A stretch of 47,721 nt of DNA from Chitinispirillaceae bacterium (lineage in GTDB: Bacteria; Fibrobacterota; Chitinivibrionia; Chitinivibrionales; Chitinispirillaceae). Under the pieces are notes generated by a model that did no database searches, was not told the DNA's origin, and saw nothing but the letters and a program-made list of their open reading frames with translations. Positions 17,586-25,924 of the stretch are shown here, one piece after another. The stretch covers positions 1 through 47,721 of the forward strand of contig JAFGIW010000136.1 in the NCBI GenBank assembly GCA_016929415.1, read 5' to 3'. The stretch's first letter is position 1. Each line of letters starts with the position of its first letter. Both the position numbers and the translations under genes were made by a program.

Positions 17586-19379
17586 ATGAGTGGGAGACGA
17601 ATAACGGCTAGTCTGGCGGTAACACTGTTCATGCTTACCGGTATCTTCAATACGGTTTTCGCACTTTCAGAAGGGTATGTGTTAGGTTCCGCATTCAGCG
17701 CGAAGACGACGGAACTTTTCGACAAGGACGGCAACATTATTTTTACCTGGAGCCATACGGTGTCAAGCGGCTATTCATGCTATCTGCTGGAAAACGGAAA
17801 TCTGCTGAGAACCTGCAACCCGTCGGGACTTAAAATCGGACAAGGCGCCGCGCCGGTAAACGGAGTCATCCAGGAGGTTGATCTGGATGGAACTGTTCTC
17901 TGGGCCGATACGATTGCGGATGTGAACCAGTCGCTGCATCACGATTTCAAGCCGATCAAGAAGCCGGACGGAAGTATAAACATACTCGCCGTATCATTTG
18001 TGACAACAACCAAAGAAGAGGCCGTTGCCGCGGGAGTCGATTCGACCCTGTTCGCGTCTTCGGGGCACATGGGAGCGCTTAAATCTTTTCAGGCCGAAAA
18101 GATCATTGAAATCAAACCCGACCGTACAGGTGCGGGAAATTCCCAGATCGTCTGGCAGTGGACCATGCTTGACCATGTGACGCCGACCGACCAGGCATCG
18201 GCGCGCCCCGAACGGTATGCCGGTTTCATCGCGTCTCTCTATTTCACCTCACAGTGGGTCCACCTCAATGGAATCGACTATAATGCGAAAAAAGACCTCA
18301 TTGTCTTCTCTTCGCGTGTGTTCAGCGAAGTGTATGTAATCGACCATAGTACAACCACCGAGCTGGCCAGGGGGAGTACCGGCGGAACCTACGGCAAAGG
18401 GGGGGACATCCTTTACCGCTGGGGCCATCCGTCGAATTATATCGTCCAGTTCAAGTATGATACAACCATCAGAGAAGCGGACACTACCTATAGGAAGGCG
18501 GATACTACCTATATCAAGGCGGATACCACCGTAAATTGGAAAGGTGATACCGTCATAACCAAAGCGGATACCGTTTATACTCCAGCAAAAACCATCATCA
18601 CTCCCGCCGATACTACTATTGTCAAGACAAAAGTTGGTCAGCCGGGCGATCTTGTCAACTGCCTCCACTGCCCCACCTGGATTCCCGAAGGGTACCGCAA
18701 CGCCGGCAACATCATGTTTTTTCACAATAACGACGACGCGAACATGAAGCAGCTCGGTTTTTCGCAGGCCATGGAAATAAATCCGTGGGACGCCGGTGGC
18801 AACCTTCATCCCCTGACCGCCGGTTCGCCGACGGCCCCGCTGCAGCCGACATGGGTATACAATTCCGTCGACAGCATGTACTCGGCGTCGATGAGCAGCG
18901 CGCTCAGGATGAAAAACGGCAATACCCTGGTCCATGAAACCTATCCGGGTGGAAACGGAACCGGAAAAAGCAGCACCATACGTGAGGTTAACCCCGCGGG
19001 TCAAGTAGTTGACAGCGTGCTGACGTTGAAAAAGCCCACCGGGTACAACGCGCCGAAAATAATGTACTATCCCGAGGATTATCCGGGGATTGCGGCGGTG
19101 CTGGCTAAAAAGACACAGCAGGTCGGTCAACGCGAATCCAGTTTCTCATCCATGGCACAGCCCGGCATCCGTTTTATCGCCGGCCGCATCGCATTCTCCC
19201 ATGTCGCAGGAGCGGTGATTTCCGTCTATTCGCTGCAGGGCAGACGCATGGCCATGTTACGGCCTTCAACCGATGCCGCCGACATTCCGACCGCATCGCT
19301 GCCGACGGGAACGTTCCTTGTCAAGATACTCCTGCCCGGCCGTGAATCGATTGACCGCGTGTTTACGGCGATACATTGA
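17586..19379 (+). CDS. secreted arylsulfotransferase-like protein with 7-residue repeats and sorting-type tail (copy 1)
   Basis: This 597-residue protein has a signal peptide (about 1-27) and a six-bladed propeller of the arylsulfotransferase type: KTTELFDKDGNIIFTWSH, SGYSCYLLENGNLL, QSLHHDFKP, LYRWGHPSNY, NAGNIMFFHNN. Conserved histidines of the family (HHDFKP and the HLNGIDYN segment) are present. Characterised relatives move sulfate between phenols, but many distant members are of unknown activity. After the GHPSNY blade there is an unusual insertion of about 56 residues made of DTT-x-x-KA units (18458-18626). The C-terminus (ISVYSLQGRRMAML ... LPTGTFLVKILLPG) is a sorting-type domain. It is followed by a near-identical-order paralogue in tandem. 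Copy 2 has a short unrelated loop where the repeat sits. Confidence 0.85.
   Translation: MSGRRITASLAVTLFMLTGIFNTVFALSEGYVLGSAFSAKTTELFDKDGNIIFTWSHTVSSGYSCYLLENGNLLRTCNPSGLKIGQGAAPVNGVIQEVDLDGTVLWADTIADVNQSLHHDFKPIKKPDGSINILAVSFVTTTKEEAVAAGVDSTLFASSGHMGALKSFQAEKIIEIKPDRTGAGNSQIVWQWTMLDHVTPTDQASARPERYAGFIASLYFTSQWVHLNGIDYNAKKDLIVFSSRVFSEVYVIDHSTTTELARGSTGGTYGKGGDILYRWGHPSNYIVQFKYDTTIREADTTYRKADTTYIKADTTVNWKGDTVITKADTVYTPAKTIITPADTTIVKTKVGQPGDLVNCLHCPTWIPEGYRNAGNIMFFHNNDDANMKQLGFSQAMEINPWDAGGNLHPLTAGSPTAPLQPTWVYNSVDSMYSASMSSALRMKNGNTLVHETYPGGNGTGKSSTIREVNPAGQVVDSVLTLKKPTGYNAPKIMYYPEDYPGIAAVLAKKTQQVGQRESSFSSMAQPGIRFIAGRIAFSHVAGAVISVYSLQGRRMAMLRPSTDAADIPTASLPTGTFLVKILLPGRESIDRVFTAIH
18458..18626 (+). 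repeat. 21-bp (7-residue) degenerate tandem repeat inside the arylsulfotransferase-like gene
   Basis: Units read DTTIREA, DTTYRKA, DTTYIKA, DTTVNWKG, DTVITKA, DTVYTPA..., DTTIVK. At DNA level the core is GATACTACC-TAT-x-x-x-AAGGCG with period 21, interrupted by one 24-bp and one longer unit. The repeat keeps the frame. It sits in a loop between propeller blades and is absent from the paralogue at the same place. Confidence 0.8.
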
Positions 19380-19389
19380 TGCATCTGGT

Positions 19390-19416
19390 CCCGGCCGGGA
19401 CGCGTCCGGCCGTTTT
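19390..19416 (+). terminator. probable factor-independent terminator after copy 1
   Basis: A strong GC stem formed by CGGCCGGGAC and GTCCGGCCG (one bulged G, two-base loop) is followed by TTTTGATGATTTTTC. It starts about 10 bp after the stop codon. This suggests the two arylsulfotransferase-like genes can be transcribed separately. Confidence 0.65.
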
Positions 19417-19608
19417 GATGATTTTTCTTGCGTCGCGACCGGTATATAATGCATATTGTCAGCTTATTATTACCCTTTCGACAAGAGGGGGTACCATACT
19501 GAAGAGGACGTCTGCGGGCAGGGGAATAGTTGATGGCGCTGCATAAGCCGGGGAGAGGGCCGGTCAGCGTACCTGCATCATCAATAATCACCGAGGAGGC
19601 GATATCCT

Positions 19609-21288
19609 ATGTTACGTAAATGTACGTTCATGTGCTTATTCATGGCGGTTCTTTTTTATTCGGGCGCCCTTATGGATGCGGCGGCGATTTCGGAAGGGTA
19701 CATTTTAGCGTCCAATTACAGTGCGAGAACGACGGAACTTTTCGATAGGGACGGGAACATCGTTCACACCTGGAACCATACCGTATCGAGCGGTTATTCA
19801 TGTTATCTGCTCGAAAACGGCAATCTCCTGAGGGGCTGCACGCCAATAAACATTATGAGTTTAGCTCATGTGGATGCCCAGCCGAGTCAGGGTATGATCG
19901 AGGAAGTCGATTCGGCGGGAAATCAGATCTGGTCGGATACACTGGCCGATAAAACTTACATGATGCACCACGATTTTAAACCGATGCCCGACGGGAATAT
20001 TATCGGCGTGCAATTTGTAACCGTAACCAAGGCCGCCGCAGTCAACGCGGGGGTCGATACGTCGGTGTTCTTCAGAATACCCGTTGCGAACAAAAACGAT
20101 AATTTCCAGTCGGAAATGATATTCGTGCTCAAACCCGACAGGAGCGGCGGAAAGAAGCATCAAATAATATGGAAATGGTTTGTTATGGACCATGTCGCAT
20201 CCAAAGACAGTGTCGCGGCACACCCCGAATTATTCGACGGCACTCATCCGACATGGGCGCGATTTCCCAAGCAGTGGTTCCACATCAACGGGATCGATTA
20301 CAATCCGGCTAAAAAACTCATTCTCTTTTCTTCGCGGGTATTCAGTGAAACGTACGTCATAGAGTATAGTGATAGTAGCGAGATTGCCAAAGCGCATGCC
20401 GGGGGAGTATACGGTAAAGGGGGAGATATCCTCTATCGATGGGGCCATCCTTCCAATTATGTCGTTGAGTTTACCGGCCTAAATGATACGCTTATGCAGG
20501 TAAACAAAAAGGATACGCTGATACTCGTCCTGCCGCAGCGAAAAGGGCACGCCGGCGATCTCGTCGACTGCATGCACTGCCCCACCTGGATTCCCGAAGG
20601 ATATCGTAATGCGGGGAATATCATGTTTTATCACAATAATGTCGATCCGAGTATGAGGCAGCTTGGACTTTCACAGGTCATTGAAATAAATCCATGGGAT
20701 GCGGGCGGTACCCTGCTTCCAATGACCTCCGGTTCGCCGACGGCGCCGCTGCCGCCGACGTGGGTGTATAATCCCGTTGACAGCATGTATTCCGCGTCAA
20801 TGAGCACCGCGATACGGATGAGAAACGGCAATACCCTTGTTCACGAAGCTTATCCGGGCGGAAACAAATCGGGAAAGAGCGGCTCTGTCCGCGAAATCGA
20901 TCCCTCGGGACAATTGATCGACACCGTCATCACGCTCAAACAGGCAAGCGGGTACAATCCCCCGAAAGTCATGTATTATCCCCCCGATCATCCCGGCATT
21001 GTGAAACTGCTCGGCCCCGTGCCCGCTGAAGGAAAGGGCGCTTCCATGAGGGGAGCGGCGGCTCGCCGGCCGGCGATTTACTTTCATGCCGGCCGGATCA
21101 ATGTTACAAACATCGCCAATGCCGACGTCGCCCTCTACTCGCTTCAGGGGAAGCGGGTAGCGTTACTGCATGCGCAAAGTGGTAAAGCGAGCATCCCTGC
21201 AGCGCAGATCACTCCCGGGAGCTATCTGGTAAGAGTGAAGATGGCCGGTGGAGGGATGATCAACCGGCTTATCAACATAGAGCGGTAG
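19609..21288 (+). CDS. secreted arylsulfotransferase-like protein with sorting-type tail (copy 2)
   Basis: This 559-residue paralogue of the preceding protein runs parallel along the whole length: YILASNYSARTTELFDRDGNIVHTWNH, SGYSCYLLENGNLLRGC, MMHHDFKPMPDG, ILYRWGHPSNYVVEF, CPTWIPEGYRNAGNIMFYHNN. It has a signal peptide (about 1-27) and the C-terminal domain DVALYSLQGKRVALL ... PGSYLVRVKMAGG. A GAGGAGG ribosome site precedes the ATG. The loop that holds the DTT repeat in copy 1 is here a short segment (NDTLMQVNKKDTLILVLPQ) that still carries two DTL motifs, perhaps the ancestral seed of the repeat. Likely exported to the periphery; the substrate is unknown. Confidence 0.85.
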   Translation: MLRKCTFMCLFMAVLFYSGALMDAAAISEGYILASNYSARTTELFDRDGNIVHTWNHTVSSGYSCYLLENGNLLRGCTPINIMSLAHVDAQPSQGMIEEVDSAGNQIWSDTLADKTYMMHHDFKPMPDGNIIGVQFVTVTKAAAVNAGVDTSVFFRIPVANKNDNFQSEMIFVLKPDRSGGKKHQIIWKWFVMDHVASKDSVAAHPELFDGTHPTWARFPKQWFHINGIDYNPAKKLILFSSRVFSETYVIEYSDSSEIAKAHAGGVYGKGGDILYRWGHPSNYVVEFTGLNDTLMQVNKKDTLILVLPQRKGHAGDLVDCMHCPTWIPEGYRNAGNIMFYHNNVDPSMRQLGLSQVIEINPWDAGGTLLPMTSGSPTAPLPPTWVYNPVDSMYSASMSTAIRMRNGNTLVHEAYPGGNKSGKSGSVREIDPSGQLIDTVITLKQASGYNPPKVMYYPPDHPGIVKLLGPVPAEGKGASMRGAAARRPAIYFHAGRINVTNIANADVALYSLQGKRVALLHAQSGKASIPAAQITPGSYLVRVKMAGGGMINRLINIER

Positions 21289-21362
21289 GGAAGAAGAGCG
21301 GAGGGACGGGGGGCTCCACCCGCTTCTGCGGGCAATACAGTTTAAAAAACGAAGCGTAATTG

Positions 21363-21406
21363 AACGGCTGCCGCAGCGGGAGCCGGCGCGGCCGTTTTTT
21401 ATTGGT
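21363..21406 (+). terminator. probable terminator after arylsulfotransferase-like copy 2
   Basis: AACGGC ... GCCGTT outer stem with a GC-rich interior, followed at once by TTTTTTATT. It lies about 75 bp after the stop codon. Confidence 0.6.
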
Positions 21407-21492
21407 AAATTACCGACGGTGCGACACCCCGGCCCCGTATAAAAGCACAATCAACAATGTTATTTGAAAAACGCTGTTCTTCTTTACGTCAA

Positions 21493-21574
21493 CGACCCCC
21501 GGTGATTGCCGCACCTTTACGTCCCCCACGGGGGACGGTCGAAAGACGAATAGGGGGGTATTGGAGGCAAGAGG
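21493..21574. repeat. C/G-rich dispersed intergenic repeat, copy A
   Basis: CGACCCCCGG, then CCTTTACG, then TCCCCCACGGGGGACGGTCG, then AAAGACGAATAGGGGGG, ending in CAAGAGG. It aligns block by block with copy B at 21678-21765. A C-run/G-run hairpin sits in the middle. Confidence 0.65.
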
Positions 21575-21677
21575 GGCAAGCTATCAGGTATGACATCATG
21601 CCCCGTTATTGCAGCAACGCACGGTCTCGTGCGTCGCTGCTTGTTTGAAAAAAAAATACCGTAACTCTTCACCTTAT

Positions 21678-21765
21678 CGCCCCCCGGCCATGCCTGCCCT
21701 TTTTCATCCCCCACGGGGGGATGGTCGAAAAGAGAAATGAAAAGGGGGGCGTTGTAATCAAGAGG
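21678..21765. repeat. C/G-rich dispersed intergenic repeat, copy B
   Basis: CGCCCCCCGG, then CCCTTTTTCA, then TCCCCCACGGGGGGATGGTC, then AAAAGAGAAATGAAAAGGGG, ending in TCAAGAGG. Same orientation as copy A, 185 bp away. Differences are small substitutions and one or two-base indels. Confidence 0.65.
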
Positions 21766-21860
21766 TAAAGCCGGTTTACGGTACGCTTCATCATTGTCGT
21801 CCATGCCCGAGCCGTCTGAATACCCAAATTACCGAACGGACGGATGGCCCCGGAACATAC

Positions 21861-21944
21861 CAGAAATACCGAACGACTTGCCCGAAACATCGAACAGCTT
21901 GCCCGAAACATCGAACAGCTTGCCAGAAATATCGAAAAGCTTGC
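21861..21944. repeat. four-unit 21-bp tandem repeat (minisatellite)
   Basis: Units 21861-21881, 21882-21902, 21903-21923 and 21924-21944. Units 2 and 3 are identical (CCGAAACATCGAACAGCTTG followed by C); units 1 and 4 differ by a few bases. A partial unit precedes and follows. Translated on the plus strand it gives a leucine-spaced heptad LARNIEQ, and on the minus strand MFRASCS, but neither frame has a convincing start or domain. There are no spacers, so it is not a CRISPR. Confidence 0.85.
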
Positions 21945-21985
21945 CAGAGTCGGCGCCGCTTCATTGCACAGTACTGCCGGGAACG

Positions 21986-22018
21986 ATAAAAAAAGGCGGG
22001 ACCCCCCGGCCCCGCCCC
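21986..22018 (-). terminator. factor-independent terminator of the DUF362 gene
   Basis: On the minus strand GGCGGG, a 10-base GC-rich loop, CCCGCC, then TTTTTTT. It begins about 26 bp after the stop codon of the DUF362 gene. Confidence 0.8.
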
Positions 22019-22043
22019 CATGGTTCATATTTCTCACCGACGT

Positions 22044-23495
22044 TTACCGCAGCACAAACGTCGCCGAAGCCCCCGCCTTCCCGGCCTTGAGCGTGCCGAT
22101 ATATTTCCCGGCGCCGGCTTTCATCCCGCTTTTTGTCCGCTGGTTCCACGAGAAGTGATTGCGCACGCCTCTGACCGGCATCTCTTTTGAAAAGACCAGC
22201 CGCCCCTTCAGGTCGTGAATGGAAATTACCGCCGATACGCCCTGCAGAGAGGAAGGAACCTTGAATTCGAAGTGGGTGATCCCCTGCCCGGCCAACGGCG
22301 TCGCCTCAAGAGAGGTCGTGTGCGACCTCCCGCCGACGGAAGGAGTTACGGTGCCGACCGGTTTGACGACAACGCCATTTATCATCTTTCCGACATCCAT
22401 TTTTTCTCCGTCGATCTCACCGATGTCGTAGGTTTTATCGGAGAGCGCACCCGTTATTCCGGCGGAGGCGCGGAGGTATTTGGGCATGTCGCTGACGCCG
22501 AAATTGGTTTTCTCTTTGTTGAGACGGAGAAGTTTAATCACCTGCATCTCGCAACTGATGGTGTCGGTGCTCATGATGATGGTGCTGGGGGAATCGCAGG
22601 TTGCGGTGGAGTCCATAGATTGTGCGTAGGTTTTGAATGATGATCGAGCGGGGTTACCGCTACCCATCGGCGTTCCCTCATCATTGCAGAAAAAGGCACA
22701 ACTGACGCTTAAAACCTGTTTCTTACTGATAACGCCGGTACATTGAAGATTGCGGACTCGTTGCGAATATGCATTGTTGGAATGTATTGACAAAGAAGAT
22801 CCTGAAGTTGCATAAGTTCCATAATGGCTCTTGAAACCGAGAGAAAAACCCTCGGTATATGAAGTTTCATGTCCGCGTGCGCTGAAGACGTTGAAAAGAA
22901 AATCGCATTGATCAAGTATCGGTGTATATTTGGTTTCGCCGGTCGCCGGATCACTGCCATTGGTAAAACTCGCTTTTGTCAGTGTCACATCTTGTGCGGT
23001 AAAGGAAGCGGTATCGTAACCTCCTTTGACAAAATCGTTTCCCGTATTTCCCTCGAAGATGGTGATTGTTCCCGTGAATTTGCTGCCATTGAAATCCATT
23101 TTTCGTAATCCTTCGACCATTGCAAGTAGACACTCCGAAGGAGGAGCGATATTCGGGGCATAAAAATTTGTTTTTATGGCGATTTTTGATGTCGCGGTCA
23201 GCGTCGAAGGGAAAATTTCTTTCCAGGCTTCGCCGACGGTCGCCTTACCGGTCAATAGCATGATCGTGTCATCGACCATTTTTTTAATTACATCGACATT
23301 TACTTTTTTTGTTCCGTAATCGGTAACGGCTTCCTTATTGAAATTGATCGCCACCCGTCCCCGGAATTTATTCGGACTGGAACTTGACGCCACTTTTGCC
23401 GGTTCCGCCAGAACAGCATGTACCGCACTACCTGTCGCGGAAATCGCGGTCGCCGCCGCCGTAGTCTTTAAGAATGACCGTCGTGATACTGCCAT
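22044..23495 (-). CDS. Tat-exported DUF362 family protein with sorting-type tail
   Basis: This 483-residue protein begins with a twin-arginine signal (SRRSFLKTTAAATAIS), implying export in folded form, often with a bound cofactor. The body shows the DUF362 pattern: KIAIKTNFYAPNIAPPSE, GTITIFEGNTGND, and a later ISKKQVLSVSCAFFCND segment. DUF362 members are frequently linked to Fe-S proteins, but I see no CxxCxxC cluster here and the function is unknown. The C-terminus (ISIHDLKGRLVFSKEMP ... AGKYIGTLKAG) is a FlgD/sorting-type domain. A GGAGGG ribosome site lies 6-7 bp before the ATG. The gene stands alone, with a good terminator. Confidence 0.82.
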   Translation of the reverse strand: MAVSRRSFLKTTAAATAISATGSAVHAVLAEPAKVASSSSPNKFRGRVAINFNKEAVTDYGTKKVNVDVIKKMVDDTIMLLTGKATVGEAWKEIFPSTLTATSKIAIKTNFYAPNIAPPSECLLAMVEGLRKMDFNGSKFTGTITIFEGNTGNDFVKGGYDTASFTAQDVTLTKASFTNGSDPATGETKYTPILDQCDFLFNVFSARGHETSYTEGFSLGFKSHYGTYATSGSSLSIHSNNAYSQRVRNLQCTGVISKKQVLSVSCAFFCNDEGTPMGSGNPARSSFKTYAQSMDSTATCDSPSTIIMSTDTISCEMQVIKLLRLNKEKTNFGVSDMPKYLRASAGITGALSDKTYDIGEIDGEKMDVGKMINGVVVKPVGTVTPSVGGRSHTTSLEATPLAGQGITHFEFKVPSSLQGVSAVISIHDLKGRLVFSKEMPVRGVRNHFSWNQRTKSGMKAGAGKYIGTLKAGKAGASATFVLR

Positions 23496-23964
23496 GGTTG
23501 TCCCTCCATCAAAAAATGTAACTGCAATATAAAGTAATGATTAGCTACAGAATAAATCATCCCCCCAGTCAATATATATGTTTTTCCATCACGGGAGATT
23601 GTTCATAATCTAAATAAGAAAATGGTGTGTCGTTGAAACAACGATCGGGTTGTTTAACCGCTTCAGTTGGAAACACGCCGACATTACCGGATTTTTTCAT
23701 ATTATTAAGATTCAAATATTTAATATAGTATGTAATCAGAGTTATTACCAGAAATGATGCCCAGATGTTTTGAATTGTTCCACAGAACAGTGGCTTTCTG
23801 GATGGGCGGCTTTGCTGATCCATAGTTGCATAAAACAGAAATCATCCTGAAAAGCTCCTAACTCTCCCGGAATCAATTGCCCTATCGCACCGATTAATGC
23901 ATAATTAATTTCTGTCCGGAAATTATAACACGTTGTACCCACTTCTTCGAACGCGGCAGGTTTG
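23496..23964. other. 469-bp divergent intergenic region
   Basis: An AT-rich gap between the divergent DUF362 and methyltransferase genes; both promoters must lie here. The minus-strand frames present (for example 23569-23823) have no family features. AT-rich stretches near 23695-23740 are promoter-like. I see no repeat or RNA gene. Confidence 0.4.
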
Positions 23965-25875
23965 ATGGCTGATAAAACATTGTTGCCCCGCCTGGTCACC
24001 TATCCCTCCACCATTGATTACGCCGACGGCTCGGAAAAGGCGCTTCTTCAGATCGTTTCCGATCCTTCGTTCGATGAGGCGACCGCCTGGCGCCGCGCGG
24101 CCGGATGGGCGCAGTATTACCATTTGTCACCGCTGCGGAGAAACCTGGTAAGCTGGATCGGTTTCGGCGGCAGGCCTTTACGGATCCTGGAACTCGGCGC
24201 GGGCTGCGGCGCGATCACCTCGGGGCTTGTCGCCATCCCGTCGGCAACGGTGACTGCCGTCGAGGGTTCGCTCGACCGGGCGAAGGTGATCCGGGCGCGC
24301 TGCGCCGGCGCCGCAAATCTGGAAATACACGCCTGCCCCATTGACAAATTCGTTTCCGGCGAACCTTTTGATATCATAACGCTGATCGGGGTTCTGGAGT
24401 ACGCGGGCCGCTACGAGACCGGCGATGACCCGTTCGCATCAATGCTGTCGCGGGCGGCGGGCTGGCTCGGGAACGACGGATTCCTTCTCGTGGCGATCGA
24501 GAACCAGCTCGGCGCCAAATACCTGTCGGGCGCGCCGGAGGACCATTACGGCATTCCCTACGAGGGCGTCAACGGATATCCCCGCTTCAACGGTGTGCGA
24601 ACGTTTACCCGCGCGGCGCTTGCGGAAAAACTGGAACGGGCGGGTTTTTCTGCGCAGTGGTGGTATTTCCCCTTTCCCGATTACAAGCTGCCGAGCGTCC
24701 TGTTCTCCGAAAGCGCATTCGACAACAGCGCGTTCGACTGGTCGGGCCTCGTCGATATTCCTCCCGAGCCGAACGAAAACGCCAAACCGACATTCAGCGA
24801 CCGGGCGTTCTGGAACCTGGCGCATGAAAACGGCATCGTCAAACAGTTCATGAACTCGTTTCTGGTAATCGCCGGAAAGCGGCGGGAATGTCTTTTCGCA
24901 CAAAACGGCAACCTTGACCTGCTCGCCGTAAAGACCAACGTCAAAACCCGTGCCCTGCCGTTCCAGACCGCGACGCTGTTCACCGGTGCCGCGGATCAGG
25001 TGAAGGTGACGAAACGCAGGCTGCACGACCGTCCTTACGGCGGGATGGAATCACTCCGGCATGCACTTCCGCCGGAGCCCGAAACGTACCATCCTCACAC
25101 GAAGAACCTTTTCGACGCCATCACCGATGCGGTGACCTCCTGCGATGCCGGTACGGCGGCACGGTACTGCAGGCTCTGGGAAGAGCTCCTTCTGAAGCAT
25201 GTGTCGGCCGCCGCGCCTGCCTCCAATGAGGCGTTCGGCGGCTTTACACGGAAATATTTCGACCGGCCGCTTTACGAAGAGGCATTCGGGGGAAACTGGC
25301 TCCCCGGCTGCTTTCTCGATCTGATACCGCTTAATATACTGATCGATCCGTCGCGGCCGGTGTCGCCGGAAACCGCGGCGATCATCGATCTGGAATGGCA
25401 GTGCGCGTTCGACGTCCCTCTGCAGCTCGTCTTCGACCGGGGTTACAATCTGATGATCGGCAAGCTGCAGCGTTATTTTCTGCCGCATAGAATGAAGCTC
25501 CATCCCGATTCCGGCCTGCCTGTTGACGTGCACGACGGACTCAATGCTCTTGCCTCCTTTCAACACTGCAATCTGCTGCACTGCCGTATTTTCGAAACAT
25601 GGTTTCAGCGCGGCGTTGCGTGCGGTTCGTTCGATGAGAAGATCGACTGGGGCGCCGTGGTGCCGCAGATTGAAAACCGACTGGCGCGGAAAACCATGTC
25701 ATTGTCCATGGAACAGTTCGTCGAAACGGTGGTACAACTGGTCGAAAAGGGGAACAACCGGGAAGCCGTCGCCTTTTTCGACAGGTATCGCCGCCTCTTT
25801 ACGGCGGAGCCGCAGTTGAAGGAATTCGAAAAGGTGGTTGAGAACCTCAGACTCCGGCTGAAGAACGAGCGGTAA
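23965..25875 (+). CDS. two-domain protein: class I SAM-dependent methyltransferase plus C-terminal domain of unknown role
   Basis: This 636-residue protein has a Rossmann methyltransferase domain near residues 60-190, with motif I ILELGAGCGAITSGL, an acidic motif II (VTAVEGSLDRAKVI) and the post-motif segment FDIITLIGVLEYAG. The second half (about 370-580) is a separate region with WLPGCFLDLIPLNILID and AAIIDLEWQCAFDVPLQLVFDRGYN. A similar pairing occurs in cell-surface polysaccharide methyltransferases, so modification of a glycan or lipid-linked sugar is plausible but not shown. The track start is TTG; I chose the adjacent ATG at 23965, preceded by a weak AGG site. It converges on the MFS gene with a 49-bp gap. 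Confidence 0.75.
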   Translation: MADKTLLPRLVTYPSTIDYADGSEKALLQIVSDPSFDEATAWRRAAGWAQYYHLSPLRRNLVSWIGFGGRPLRILELGAGCGAITSGLVAIPSATVTAVEGSLDRAKVIRARCAGAANLEIHACPIDKFVSGEPFDIITLIGVLEYAGRYETGDDPFASMLSRAAGWLGNDGFLLVAIENQLGAKYLSGAPEDHYGIPYEGVNGYPRFNGVRTFTRAALAEKLERAGFSAQWWYFPFPDYKLPSVLFSESAFDNSAFDWSGLVDIPPEPNENAKPTFSDRAFWNLAHENGIVKQFMNSFLVIAGKRRECLFAQNGNLDLLAVKTNVKTRALPFQTATLFTGAADQVKVTKRRLHDRPYGGMESLRHALPPEPETYHPHTKNLFDAITDAVTSCDAGTAARYCRLWEELLLKHVSAAAPASNEAFGGFTRKYFDRPLYEEAFGGNWLPGCFLDLIPLNILIDPSRPVSPETAAIIDLEWQCAFDVPLQLVFDRGYNLMIGKLQRYFLPHRMKLHPDSGLPVDVHDGLNALASFQHCNLLHCRIFETWFQRGVACGSFDEKIDWGAVVPQIENRLARKTMSLSMEQFVETVVQLVEKGNNREAVAFFDRYRRLFTAEPQLKEFEKVVENLRLRLKNER

Positions 25876-25924
25876 GGTTTCACCGGCCGGCGTTTACAAT
25901 CCGACCTATCAGCGACCGGATCAA

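Larger units (their letters stand above)
21289..22043. other. 755-bp convergent, repeat-rich intergenic region
   Basis: This lies between two converging genes. It contains a terminator for the plus-strand gene, two copies of a C/G-rich dispersed repeat, a four-unit 21-bp tandem repeat and a terminator for the minus-strand gene, all listed separately. The open frames in it (for example 21844-22158) are explained by the tandem repeat and show no family features. Confidence 0.6.

Noticed and set aside
21861..21944. CRISPR array
   Set aside because: The 21-bp units are directly joined, with no unique spacers and no cas genes nearby.
21844..22158. 104-codon coiled-coil gene
   Set aside because: The heptad is explained by the 21-bp tandem repeat; the rest of the frame is antisense to the DUF362 gene and its terminator, and there is no convincing ribosome site.
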